Assembly: GCF_014202975.1 (NCBI RefSeq)
Contig: NZ_JACHHZ010000004.1
Coordinates: 372,001-436,000, forward strand
Source: Povalibacter uvarum
GTDB lineage: Bacteria; Pseudomonadota; Gammaproteobacteria; Steroidobacterales; Steroidobacteraceae
Direction of reading: 5' to 3'
Length of the DNA: 64,000 bases
The notes below the pieces were generated by a model. It was not told the DNA's origin and made no database searches. It was given only the letters and a program-made list of their open reading frames with translations. The first letter of the stretch is position 1. Each line of letters opens with the position of its first letter. Shown piece by piece: positions 34,412 through 44,000 of the stretch. The position numbers and the translations under genes were made by a program.

Positions 34412-34971
34412 GCGTGCCCGGCGGTCAGGCTGATGGTGCCCAGGTCGATGCCGAGGAGGCGGCCCGCCGCGTGCCAGCGTTGCTCGAAAGGCGTGTCGAA
34501 AATGATCTTCTCGTCCGCCGGCACGGTCAGCCACGCGTTCTGGGCCAGCTCGGTTTCCAGCTGGCCAGGCGCCCATCCGGCATATCCGAGCGCGACCAGC
34601 GCCGTGTCCGGACCGTTGCCCCTCGCCATGGCATCGAGAATGTCAGGCGAGGTGGTCACCTGGATACGCGAAGAAATCTGGCGCGTATGCTCCCAGTTGC
34701 CGCCGATGTGGTGCAGGACGAACCCTCGGTCCGTCTGCACCGGGCCTCCCTGCAGCACCGATTGCCTGCCGACGGACTCGGTCGGCGTCGGCATCTTCAG
34801 TTGCTCGAACACCTCGGCGAGTTTCATCTGCAGTGGGCGGTTGATGACGATCCCCAGCGCGCCGTCCGCGTTGTGCTCCCAGATATAGGTGACGGTCTGG
34901 AAGAAATTGGTGTCCGTCATCGCGGGCATCGCGATGAGGAACTGGTTGGTCAGGGAGTCGCCGCCGGACAT
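34408..34971 (-). CDS. yqgE: YqgE/AlgH family protein
   Basis: A 187-residue protein starting MSGGDSLTNQFLIAMPAMTDTNFFQTVTYIWEHNADGALGIVINRP, the classic UPF0301/AlgH opening. A second conserved block is VLQGGPVQTDRGFVLH, and LGYAGWAPGQLETELAQNAWL is the third. It is a cytoplasmic protein of unknown biochemical role, once linked to alginate control in Pseudomonas. The frame extends upstream, but that part translates a REP element, so ATG 34971 is the start. Confidence 0.94.
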   Translation of the reverse strand: MSGGDSLTNQFLIAMPAMTDTNFFQTVTYIWEHNADGALGIVINRPLQMKLAEVFEQLKMPTPTESVGRQSVLQGGPVQTDRGFVLHHIGGNWEHTRQISSRIQVTTSPDILDAMARGNGPDTALVALGYAGWAPGQLETELAQNAWLTVPADEKIIFDTPFEQRWHAAGRLLGIDLGTISLTAGHA

Positions 34972-35025
34972 GGGGTAAGTATCGGGCGGGGGGGCCGCGG
35001 GCTTCAAGGCCCGGACGGGACATCC

Positions 35026-35132
35026 GTCATTCCCGCGAAGGCGGGAATCCATCCGGGTCACATGAGCACGGAAGACATAACCCTGTAATCCACCGACTCC
35101 GGAATGACCTCCCGCTTTCGCGGGAGTGACGA
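35026..35132. repeat. REP-like palindrome, CATTCCCGCG family, copy 3
   Basis: GTCATTCCCGCGAAGGCGG opens the element, and a diverged right half, CCTCCCGCTTTCGCGGGAGTGACG, closes it about 65 bases later. It lies between the TonB and yqgE genes. Confidence 0.85.
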
Positions 35133-35140
35133 GGCATCGA

Positions 35141-36088
35141 TCACGGCGTCTGCGGCGCCTGCCCCGCGTAATCCGACGACGCCGATACCTTTCCGCCTCC
35201 GCCGCCCTCCAGGAACTGCCACTCGTACGCAAACCGCAGTTCGTCGTACTTCTTGCGCAGGTCGGTGGGGAAGGGATCGAACGGCGAGGCGAGGCGCAGG
35301 ATCGACAGCGCCGCCTGGTCGAGTTCCTTCCGGCCGCTGGAGCGGCGGACGATGATCTCGCCGAGGCTGCCGTCCGCCTTGATCGCAACTTCGAGGACGG
35401 GATTGGCGGTCGCTTTCGCGCTGCGTGCGATCTGGGGGAAGTTCATCGTGCCCAGGCGCTCGACTTTCCGGCGCCAGGCATCGAGATAGGGCGCGATCAC
35501 CGACTGGCGCGTATTGGGAATCACCTCGTAGCGACCGTCCTGCCTGCCGCGAAGGCGCAGGCTCGTGTCCGTCGCATTGGTGGCGATCGGGCTCGGCGCG
35601 GTGGGTGCCAGCGCGAGCGGCGATTCGGCACGCTGCGCCGGGGTGTCCTCGCCGCTGCGATACGAGACTTCGCTGCGGTCAGACCGGCTGGACACGAACT
35701 CGGTGGATTTCTGACCGGTGGTGGCTTCCCGATACTCGCTGCCGGTCCCATCGGGCAGGCCCTCCTGCTGGAGCGGCAGGCTCGACGATGCCGGGTTCGC
35801 CGGTCGCACTGCATCATCCGTCGTGCCGGTCCCCTGCTGATTGCGCTGCGCGAGGTATTGCGCGCTCAGGTTGTCGGCGGCCTGCGTATCGGCCCCGGTC
35901 AGCAGAAGCACTTCGAGCGTCGGCGGCGGCCCCTGCAGCACGTGCGGCACCGCGAAGGTCACCCCGAGAATGACGATGCCGTGAAAGAGCGCCGCCAGGA
36001 ACAGCGTCGTCGTCAGGCGATCCTTGACCGGCGCAACGCCCTCGTTGTCATCGGCGGAGGACAGGATGGATTCGGCTTGAGAACTCAC
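35141..36088 (-). CDS. TonB family energy transducer
   Basis: A 315-residue protein with one N-terminal transmembrane helix (about residues 28-48, LFLAALFHGIVILGVTFAV). A long Gln/Ser/Thr-rich periplasmic linker follows. A TonB C-terminal domain covers about 215-295 (YLDAWRRKVERLGTMNFPQIAR, LEVAIKADGSLGEIIVRRSSG, LDQAALSILRLASPFDPFP). It would couple the proton motive force through ExbBD to outer-membrane receptors. The start is GTG 36088 with little ribosome-binding site. The linker is not the usual Pro-Lys/Pro-Glu type. Homologues in the same yqgE-gshB context are common in this branch. Confidence 0.9.
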   Translation of the reverse strand: MSSQAESILSSADDNEGVAPVKDRLTTTLFLAALFHGIVILGVTFAVPHVLQGPPPTLEVLLLTGADTQAADNLSAQYLAQRNQQGTGTTDDAVRPANPASSSLPLQQEGLPDGTGSEYREATTGQKSTEFVSSRSDRSEVSYRSGEDTPAQRAESPLALAPTAPSPIATNATDTSLRLRGRQDGRYEVIPNTRQSVIAPYLDAWRRKVERLGTMNFPQIARSAKATANPVLEVAIKADGSLGEIIVRRSSGRKELDQAALSILRLASPFDPFPTDLRKKYDELRFAYEWQFLEGGGGGKVSASSDYAGQAPQTP

Positions 36089-36093
36089 GGAGA

Positions 36094-36217
36094 AGCGGTT
36101 GGCGGTTAGCGGTTAGCAAGAGTGCGGAGCATGCGCTTGTTCTGATTCTGAACCAACCGCCAACCGCCAACCGCTAACCGCTTCCTCTTTCCGCTAACCG
36201 CCAACCGCCAACCGCTT
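36094..36217. repeat. Heptamer palindrome (GCGGTTR words) between gshB and tonB
   Basis: The left arm, 36094-36117, has GCGGTTG, GCGGTTA, GCGGTTA. A first inverted arm lies at 36153-36182 and a second at 36191-36217, giving a 1+2 arrangement. The second inverted arm overlaps the 3' end of gshB and supplies its last codons and TAG stop. Confidence 0.88.
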
Positions 36218-37162
36218 CTCTATCGCATCCATGAGCAGGCCAGAGAGTTCCGTCTTGAATTGTTTGTCGAGTTCGCGCACGCCGGTTGGACTCGTGACGT
36301 TGATCTCGGTGACGTAGTCGCCGATGACATCGAGGCCGACGAACAGCATGCCGCGCTGCTTCAGGGTCGGTCCGATCTGGCTGACGAGCCAGCGATCGCG
36401 GTCCCGCAGTTCTCTTCCCTGGCCGCGTGCGCCCGCGGCGAGGTTGCCGCGATTGTCGTGCTCGGTGGGGATGCGGGCGAGCGCGTAGGGAGCGGGTTCG
36501 CCGTCGATGACGAGGACCCGGGTGTCACCGGTGGTCACGATGTCGGGAATGTATTTCTGCACGATCGCGTAGCGCGATCCGTAGTCCGTCTGGTTCTCGA
36601 AGATGACGTTCGCGTTCTTGTCGCCCTGGTCGATGACGAAGATCGAACGGCCGCCCATGCCGTGCAGCGGCTTGCAGACGGCCCGGCCGTGCTCGCGAAC
36701 GAACGCATGCATGTCGGCCATGTTCCGGGTGATGAGCGTCGGTGCACAGCATTGCGGAAACCAGGCCGTGTAGACCTTCTCGTTCATGTCGCGCAGTCCC
36801 TGCGGGCGATTCACTACGAGTGCGCCCTGCTCCTCGGCGCGTTCCAGGATGTACGTCGTGTAGATGTACTCCATGTCGAACGGCGGGTCCTTGCGCATCA
36901 GGATCGTGTCGAATGTCGCAAGCGCCGCGGTCTGCGCCTCGCCCAGATCGAACCAGTCCTTCAGGTCGTCCCGGACGGTGACGCGCCGCAGACTTCCCAT
37001 CGCGACGCCGTCGCGCAGCCACAGGTCTTGCTGCTGCGCATACCAGAGTTCCCAGCCGCGTTTCTGCGCCGCGAGCAGCATGGCGAGGGTAGTGTCCTTC
37101 GCCGGCTTGATCGAATCGATCGGATCCATGACGACGAGAAGGCGGATGGCGGGTGAAGGCAT
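36194..37162 (-). CDS. gshB: Glutathione synthetase
   Basis: A 322-residue ATP-grasp ligase joining gamma-glutamylcysteine and glycine. It opens with LLVVMDPIDSIKPAKDTTLAMLLAAQKRGWELWY. The ATP-grasp blocks include VCKPLHGMGGRSIFVID and FVGLDVIGDYVTEINVTSPTGVRELD. ATG 37162 gives the standard N-terminus. The last codons (KRLAVGG and TAG) are written in the GCGGTTG heptamer repeat, so the natural C-terminus was probably replaced when the element inserted; the substrate pocket is not affected. It is divergent from pilG. Confidence 0.96.
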   Translation of the reverse strand: MPSPAIRLLVVMDPIDSIKPAKDTTLAMLLAAQKRGWELWYAQQQDLWLRDGVAMGSLRRVTVRDDLKDWFDLGEAQTAALATFDTILMRKDPPFDMEYIYTTYILERAEEQGALVVNRPQGLRDMNEKVYTAWFPQCCAPTLITRNMADMHAFVREHGRAVCKPLHGMGGRSIFVIDQGDKNANVIFENQTDYGSRYAIVQKYIPDIVTTGDTRVLVIDGEPAPYALARIPTEHDNRGNLAAGARGQGRELRDRDRWLVSQIGPTLKQRGMLFVGLDVIGDYVTEINVTSPTGVRELDKQFKTELSGLLMDAIEKRLAVGG

Positions 37163-37351
37163 GCGGCGAATCCTGAATGAGGTTGTCAACGGCCAACCGT
37201 CAACGGCGCGTGCAGACGTGATGACCATCACGTCTGCGAGAGATGCGTGTGACGGGCTTCATACTATAAGAACGCGGCCAATGGCAGGGCCGTAACCAAT
37301 ATGTTAAAAGTTTGCCCCGTCACGCAAGTCCCGTTCATTGCACGAGATTTT

Positions 37352-37369
37352 TCCCGCGGTACCGCGGGA
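37352..37369. promoter_or_regulatory. Perfect 18-bp palindrome upstream of pilG
   Basis: TCCCGCGGTACCGCGGGA is perfectly self-complementary and lies about 50 bases before the pilG start codon, preceded by TTTT. It may be a dimeric repressor/activator site or, in the transcript, a hairpin in the pilG leader. No assignment to a named regulator is possible. Confidence 0.5.
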
Positions 37370-37418
37370 GAGCCATGGCCCGGGACACGCACTGCGCGCG
37401 AGGCCAACGAGGAAAGCG

Positions 37419-37829
37419 ATGGAAAACCTGGCAACGAACGAGCCGCGGCTCGCCGGTCTGAAAGTGCTGGTCATCGACGACAGCAAGACGATCCGCCGGA
37501 CGGCTGAAACCCTGCTCACCAAGGAAGGCTGCGAAGTCTTCACGGCGGTCGACGGGTTCGACGCGCTGTCGAAGATCGCCGATCATCAGCCCGACATCGT
37601 CTTCGTGGACATCATGATGCCGCGCCTCGACGGCTATCAGACCTGTTCGCTGATCAAGCACAACAAGGTGTTCCGATCGATCCCCGTCATCATGCTGTCG
37701 AGCAAGGATGGTCTCTTCGACCGTGCTCGTGGCCGCATCGTGGGATCGGAGCACTATCTGACGAAGCCCTTCACCAAGGATGAACTGCTGAGCGCGATCG
37801 AGACCCACGTCGGCCAGGTGGTACGGTAA
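37419..37829 (+). CDS. pilG: Twitching-motility response regulator PilG
   Basis: A 136-residue single-domain receiver. The acidic pocket is IDDS, the phospho-acceptor is Asp64 in VFVDIMMPRLDG, SSKD follows, and TKPFTKDELL carries the conserved Lys. In Pseudomonas PilG is phosphorylated by ChpA and promotes pilus extension and cAMP synthesis. The start follows GAGGAAAGCG. It is the first gene of the pilGHIJ-chpA operon. Confidence 0.96.
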   Translation: MENLATNEPRLAGLKVLVIDDSKTIRRTAETLLTKEGCEVFTAVDGFDALSKIADHQPDIVFVDIMMPRLDGYQTCSLIKHNKVFRSIPVIMLSSKDGLFDRARGRIVGSEHYLTKPFTKDELLSAIETHVGQVVR

Positions 37830-37874
37830 GGGCAGATGCGCGGGCAGGCAGTCGCAGCAAGGTCGGAGCGAGGT

Positions 37875-38240
37875 ATGTCCCTGATCCTCATCGTCGATGA
37901 TTCGCCAACGGAAGTTCACGTCATGCAGAAGGCGCTGGAAAGCCACGGCTACCAGACGGCCTCCGCGGGCGATGGCGCCGAAGCGATCCGCAAAGCCAAG
38001 GCCATGAAGCCGGATCTGATCTTCATGGACGTCGTCATGCCCGGCGTGAACGGCTTCCAGGCGACGCGCAAGCTCGCGTCCGATCCCGACACCAAGTCGA
38101 TCCCCGTCATCATGGTGACGTCGAAGGATCAGGAAACCGATCGCATCTGGGGCATGCGCCAGGGTGCGGTGGACTATCTCGTGAAGCCCGTGTCGATGGA
38201 CAAGCTGATCGAGAAGGCGCAGGCCGCGCTGGCCGATTGA
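37875..38240 (+). CDS. pilH: Twitching-motility response regulator PilH
   Basis: A 121-residue CheY-like receiver (LILIVDDSPTEVHVMQKALE, Asp52 in IFMDVVMPGVNGFQ, VTSKDQETD, LVKPVS). In Pseudomonas PilH is a counterpart of PilG, acting as a phosphate sink or promoting retraction. ATG 37875 has GGAGCGAGGT directly upstream. It is coupled to pilI, whose start lies one base after the stop. Confidence 0.96.
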   Translation: MSLILIVDDSPTEVHVMQKALESHGYQTASAGDGAEAIRKAKAMKPDLIFMDVVMPGVNGFQATRKLASDPDTKSIPVIMVTSKDQETDRIWGMRQGAVDYLVKPVSMDKLIEKAQAALAD

Positions 38241-38241
38241 A

Positions 38242-38832
38242 ATGAACGCGAACGTCGCCAACGCGCCCGTCACCGTCGCAACGCTCCGCTCGTTGCGCGA
38301 CAAGCCGTTCGAGCTGCTGCGCGAGCTCGAGCGTCTGGCGCGACTGGCGCTCGCCGGACAGGGACGCGACGCCGCCAACGAACGCGAGTGGGTCGGCGTC
38401 GCCTTCCGCGTCAGCGCGGAGAATTTTCTGGTCGCACGCGAAGAGACGCGCGAAGTGCTCGGGTTTCCTTCGGTGGTCACGCGCGTCCCTGGGGCAAAGC
38501 CCTGGATCCGCGGGCTCGCGAACGTCCGCGGCCAGTTGCTGCCGATCGTCGACCTGCGGGCCTTCCTGGGCGGCGGTATCACCAACATCGGCCGCGGGTC
38601 CCGCGTGCTGGTGGCGAACCACCGCGAAGTGCCGGCCGGATTGCTGGTCGATGAGGTTCAGGGTTTTCGTCGCTTCGCCGATAACGAATTCGGCACCACC
38701 GTGCCGCCGACCATCATCCGTTGCGAACGGTACCTCGCGGGCGCCTTCCGCCGCGGCAACGAGAGCTGGCCGGTTTTCAGTTTGCGTAGTTTGCTAGAGA
38801 GTTCCGACTTCCTGCAGGCAGCTGCCTCTTGA
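38242..38832 (+). CDS. pilI: CheW-like coupling protein PilI
   Basis: A 196-residue CheW-domain protein with an added N-terminal helical extension (about 1-45). The CheW core has WVGVAFRVSAENFLVAREETREVL, WIRGLANVRGQLLPIVDLRAFLG and VDEVQGFRRF. It should link the receptor PilJ to the kinase ChpA at the cell pole. It starts one base after the pilH stop. Confidence 0.93.
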   Translation: MNANVANAPVTVATLRSLRDKPFELLRELERLARLALAGQGRDAANEREWVGVAFRVSAENFLVAREETREVLGFPSVVTRVPGAKPWIRGLANVRGQLLPIVDLRAFLGGGITNIGRGSRVLVANHREVPAGLLVDEVQGFRRFADNEFGTTVPPTIIRCERYLAGAFRRGNESWPVFSLRSLLESSDFLQAAAS

Positions 38833-38931
38833 GCACTGCCATCATCGCTATGAAAACGGTCGTGGATAACAACAAGGGCATTCCGGCTGACGCTGTCGCT
38901 GACGCGTCGGTGCTGAATGCAGGGCGCGCAC

Positions 38932-41013
38932 ATGGCCGACGCTAACGCCAACAAGATGTACGGCGTGCGGTTCCTGCCGCTGCTGCTGACCATCGCGCTG
39001 GTCTGTATCGGCGTCGCGGTCGGGCTCCTGCTGTTCGCGAATCGCGATGCGGGGCAGGGCGCGGAACAGGTTCGCCAGATCAACGAAGTCGTCGCGCTGT
39101 CGCAGAAGATTCCGTCGCTCGCGATGGGCGCTCTGTCCGGCAAGGCCGACGCCTTCGATGCGCTCGGCAAGGCACTCGATCGCTATTCGAAGCTCGTCGA
39201 GACCGCCGGGCCGGAAGCGAAGGATTTCGGGCCGTCGCAGGAACTGCAGAAATCGGCCCAGACCATTCTCTCCTCGCGTGAAGCGACGCTGGCTGTCCAG
39301 AAATCCGCCACGGACGTGCGCGCCCTGGTGCCGCAGCTGTTGCAGGCGATGGGCAACGTCGTCGGTGCACTGGGTTCGTCCGGCGTCGAAGGAATGACGC
39401 GGCACATCGAGCGATTCGAGCTCACGGGTTTGCGTCTGCAGCAGGACATGGAAGCGCTGGCGGGCGGGGTGGGCGACGCATCGCTCATTGCGCGCCGTCT
39501 TGCGGACGGTATCGATTACATGGGGCAGGTGGTTGGCGGTCTCGGCGGAGAAGATGCCGGGCTCGGCCTTACGAAAGTTACTGGCGCCGACGCTGAGGCG
39601 CGCCTGAAGGCGATGAGTACGCTGTACTCACAGCTGAGCGAACAGGTGCGCACCGCCATCACATCTGCCGAACGCGTTCGCCTCGCCCGTGAGTCGGGCA
39701 TCGCGATTGCGACTCACGCCGACAAGATCTATTCGCACTTCCAGGACCGCATCGGCATGCCGGGCGCCGCTGACGGTGTTCTCGGCAGCAAGGTGCTGCC
39801 GCTCGCGCTGCTCGCTGTAGCCGCGCTGGCGCTCGGCGTACTCGCGCTGCTGTTCGCCACGGGCGGCAACATCCGCAAGACGGTCGAGATGCAGGCCAAC
39901 AAGAACGAACGCAACCAGGAAGCGATTCTGCGCCTCCTCGACGAACTATCGAGCCTGGCGGACGGCGACCTGACCGTGCAGGCAACGGTGACGGAAGACA
40001 TCACCGGAGCGATCGCTGACTCGATCAACTACGCCATCGAAGCGCTGCGCGAACTCGTGGCGACGATCAACGACTCGGCCATCACGCTCGACGGCTCGGT
40101 GAAACAGACCCAGAACTCCGCCGGCCAGCTGGCCAAAGCAGCGGTCGCGCAGTCCCGGCAGATCGCCCTGGCGTCCGAATCCGTCGCCGCAATGGCAGGT
40201 TCGACCGAAGAAGTGTCCGGCAACGCCGAACGTTCAGCAGACGTCGCGCGGCACTCGGTGGACGTCGCTCACAAGGGCGGCGATGCCGTGCGTCGCACCA
40301 TCGACGGCATGAACGCGATCCGCGAAACGATTCAGGAAACGTCGAAGCGCATCAAGCGCCTGGGCGAGAGCTCGCAGGAGATCGGCAATATCGTCGAGCT
40401 CATCAACGACATTGCCGAGCAGACGAACATCCTCGCGCTCAACGCATCGATCCAGGCCTCGATGGCCGGCGAAGCGGGCCGCGGCTTCGCGGTCGTCGCC
40501 GACGAAGTGCAGCGCCTCGCGGAGCGCGCCGCGAACGCGACGAAGCAGATCGAAGTGCTCGTGCGCACGATTCAGGCCGATACGAACGAAGCTGTCGTCT
40601 CGATGGAGCGCAGCACGACGGACGTGGTCGGTGGGGCGCTGCTCGCCGAGAACGCGGGCGCCGCGCTGGAAGAGATCGAGCAGGTGTCGAACCAGATCGC
40701 GAGCCTGGTGCAGAACATTTCGGCGAGCTCGCGCCAGCAGGCCTCGGCTGCGCAGAACATCGCCCGCAACATGAATGCATTGCGTGAGATCAGCTCTCAC
40801 ACCGCCGAGAACTCGGCGGCGACCTCCAACTCCGTCGGCAAGCTGGCGGAGCTGTCCTCGCAGCTGCGTAAGTCCGTCTCGGGCTTCCGCCTGCCGGACG
40901 TCGCCTCGGGAGGCACCGAATTGCTGGCCGATCCGGGTCGCAAGGTTGCGCCGGTCGCGCCGGTCATTACGGCCACGCCGCCGCCGAAGAAGGTCAGCGG
41001 CCTGAGCCGCTGA
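38932..41013 (+). CDS. pilJ: Methyl-accepting chemotaxis-type receptor PilJ
   Basis: A 693-residue receptor for the pilus chemosensory system. Transmembrane helices lie at about 15-36 and 288-311. Between them is a helical periplasmic PilJ-type domain, and a HAMP-like region follows. The cytoplasmic signalling tip reads IGNIVELINDIAEQTNILALNASIQASMAGEAGRGFAVVADEVQRLAERA, the canonical MCP hairpin. ATG 38932 is preferred to 38917 because of spacing to CAGGG. The 100 bp between pilI and pilJ hold no gene. No pilK methyltransferase follows, so adaptation by methylation may be absent or encoded elsewhere. Confidence 0.95.
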   Translation: MADANANKMYGVRFLPLLLTIALVCIGVAVGLLLFANRDAGQGAEQVRQINEVVALSQKIPSLAMGALSGKADAFDALGKALDRYSKLVETAGPEAKDFGPSQELQKSAQTILSSREATLAVQKSATDVRALVPQLLQAMGNVVGALGSSGVEGMTRHIERFELTGLRLQQDMEALAGGVGDASLIARRLADGIDYMGQVVGGLGGEDAGLGLTKVTGADAEARLKAMSTLYSQLSEQVRTAITSAERVRLARESGIAIATHADKIYSHFQDRIGMPGAADGVLGSKVLPLALLAVAALALGVLALLFATGGNIRKTVEMQANKNERNQEAILRLLDELSSLADGDLTVQATVTEDITGAIADSINYAIEALRELVATINDSAITLDGSVKQTQNSAGQLAKAAVAQSRQIALASESVAAMAGSTEEVSGNAERSADVARHSVDVAHKGGDAVRRTIDGMNAIRETIQETSKRIKRLGESSQEIGNIVELINDIAEQTNILALNASIQASMAGEAGRGFAVVADEVQRLAERAANATKQIEVLVRTIQADTNEAVVSMERSTTDVVGGALLAENAGAALEEIEQVSNQIASLVQNISASSRQQASAAQNIARNMNALREISSHTAENSAATSNSVGKLAELSSQLRKSVSGFRLPDVASGGTELLADPGRKVAPVAPVITATPPPKKVSGLSR

Positions 41014-41048
41014 TGAACTGCCGAGAACTGACGGGAACACGCTGACTC

Positions 41049-44000
41049 ATGGCCGAGCTGTCCTCGCAAACACTGCATATCGTCGCGCGCGAGCTGAACA
41101 CGGAGCTCAACGAAGCCCGTGCCGCTCTCGAAACGTTCGGCGATCAGCAGGACAACGTCGCACTGCTGCGTCGCTGCGGCGAGCATCTGCACGCCGTGCA
41201 TGGCGCATTGCGCGTCTCCGAAGTCTATGGCGCAGCGCTGCTCGCCGAGGAAATGGGCCAGGTCGTCAATTACCTGGTCGAGAACTTCGACGAGAAGCGT
41301 CATCTGGCTGAAGGCCTCGATGCGCTGATGCGCTCGATGGTCCAGCTCCCGACTTACCTGGAACGCGTATTGAGCGGCGGGCGCGACATGGCGCTTGTGC
41401 TGCTGCCGCTGCTGAACGACCTGCGTGCGGTCCGCGGTCATGCGTTGCTGTCCGAAGGCACGCTGCTGCTCCTGAACCTGAGCTCGGATCAGCAGGCGAG
41501 CCCGACTCCCGCCGTTCCCGGCGAAGCCGCGCTTTCTGTTTCGCAGTGGGCGCGCAAGCTGCGCACCCGCTTCCAGCTCGGCCTGCTCGGCTGGATCAAG
41601 GGCGAGCGTGTCGACCAGAACCTCGAAGTCCTGTCGCGTGCAGCCGAGCGGCTGGAACAGGTCGCGACGACGCAGCCTGTGTTCCAGTTGTGGTGGGTCG
41701 TCGGTGCGATTCTCGAAGCGATGCGCGACGGCGGCCTCGAAGGCAGCGCCTCGATCAAACGCCTGCTCGGCCAGGCGGATCGCGACATGCGTCGCCTGTA
41801 CGAGCAGGGCGAGTCGCGCTATGCCGAAGCGCCTTCGCTCGAGCTGCTGAACAACCTTCTCTATTACGTTGCCCGCGCGAAGTCGTCGGGCCCGCGTGTG
41901 TCCGCCGTGCGTGCCTCGTTCCGTCTGAACGAGCTGCTCCCGGTCGACGATCAGGTCGAACAGGCCCGCGAAAGCCTCTCCGCTCCGTCCGTCAAACTGA
42001 TGAAGACGGTCGCGGCAGCGATCAAGGAAGACCTCGGCCGCGTCAAGGATGCGCTCGATCTCTTCGTGCGCCGTGGCGGCACGCAGGTCGAAGAGCTCGC
42101 ACCGCAGCTCGAGCTGCTCAAGAAGATCGGCGACACGCTCGGCGTGCTCGGTCTCGGCGAATTGCGCGACAAGGTGCAGGGTGAAACGACCGACCTGCAG
42201 TCGATCGTCGCGCAGCAGGCGCCCGTCAACGAGTCCGTGCTCCTGCGCATGGCGGCGACGCTGATCAAGGTCGAGGACAGTCTCGATGAACAGCTCGTCG
42301 GCATGATCGTGCCGACCGCGGAACCGCAGGGCGCTCCGCAGAAGCCCGCCGGTCAGGACGACATCGAGTTCCGCCAGGTCACCGAAGCGGTGCTGCGCGA
42401 ATGTATCGTCAACATGGCGCGCATCAAGGAAGCGATCGCGCAGTCGATGGACCGCACGCGCGACGGCCAGTCGCTCGACCAGATTCCCGCGCTCGTTCGC
42501 GGCATCACCGCCGGTCTGCTCATGCTGGGCAAGACGCGTGCGGCCGAGATCATGGACGGCATCGACAAGGCGCTGGCGCAGTTCGTGCGCGCCGACGGCA
42601 TGACGTTGCCCGCCGAGGCGGTGGATCGTCTCGCCGATGCGATCGTGGCGATCGAGTACTACATGGAAACGATCCAGGCCGGTCGCGCCGATCCCTGGTA
42701 CATGCTCGACAACGCCGAGACGTGCATCAAGTATCTTGCCGAGACGCAGCCCGTGCCGCGCGCCGAGGCGTACAACTCGGTCGACCAGGCGCACACGATC
42801 GTCATCGAACCGCTGTCGCAGACGATTGCCGCGCCGACGGAACACGAGCGTACGGCTGTGCTGGATCGCTCCTCGCAAGTGCCGGCCGCGAAGCCTGCTC
42901 CGGCTCCGGTGGTCGCAAAGCCGGCCGCGCCGGTCGTTCCGCCGCCGCCCATCGTCAAGCCGACGGATCGGGAGATCGATCCGGAGTTCCTCGAGCTCTT
43001 CATCGAAGAGGCGAAGGACGAAATCGCGAAGCTCAAGAAACTCTTCCCGCTGTGGGACGAGAATCCGCAGGACCAGGATTCGCTGGTCAACATCCGCCGT
43101 TCGTTCCATACGCTGAAGGGCAGCGGCCGCATGGTCGGCGCGCAGCTCATCGGCGAGTTCGCATGGTCGATCGAGAACCTGCTGAACCGCGTCATCAACA
43201 AGACGCTCGACCGCACGCCGGACATGATGACGACGCTGCGTGCAGGTGTCGCCGCGGTCCCCGAACTGGTCGAACAGCTCGAAACCGGCCGCGCACCGGC
43301 CGCGGACATCGGGCACATCATGACGCAGGCGAACAACCTGTCTGGTGTGCGTCCGCCGTCCGCGCCCGCGCCGAAGGCTGCGCCGGCTCCGGCGGCTGCG
43401 CCGCCTGCAGCCCAGCCGACAGCCCAGTCGACTTCGAAGACGCCTGAAGTCGCGCAAAAAAAAACACTAGCGGTGGCGGCAATGGACCCCACGCTGCACG
43501 AAATCTACGCCAAGGAAACAGCGGGTCACCTCGCCACCATCCGTAAGTTCGTCGCAGCTTGCGAGCTGTCGACGGCGCCGTACGCGATCACCGAAGACCT
43601 GCACCGCTCCTGTCACACGCTGAGCGGCACCGCGAAAACCGCGGGTGCCAAACACGGCACGACGGTGGCCGAGCCGCTGAATCGCTATATCCGCAAGCTC
43701 TACGACAACTCCGCTGGTCTGCCGCCCGCGGGCCTGGCGGTGCTGAAGGATGCGGCCGCTGCCATTCAGCAGGTGGTCGACAACATCAACGAAGACACGA
43801 TGTTCTTCCGCCATCACGGCCAGATCGTGAACCGGCTGCAGGATCTCGAACACGCGCTCGACCTGGAGATCACGCATCTCGGCGAGACGATGGACGTCGG
43901 CGCGGAAGCGACTCGCGCGATTCCGGTGCTCAAGGAAGTCGAGCCGGCACCCAGTGCGCCGTCAGCCAGCGCGCCGGCCAACGAAGAGTTTGTGACGATT

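Noticed and set aside
38833-38931. Short frame between pilI and pilJ starting MKTVVDNNKG
   Set aside because: It has about 31 codons, no clear ribosome-binding site and ends inside pilJ; it is treated as spacer.
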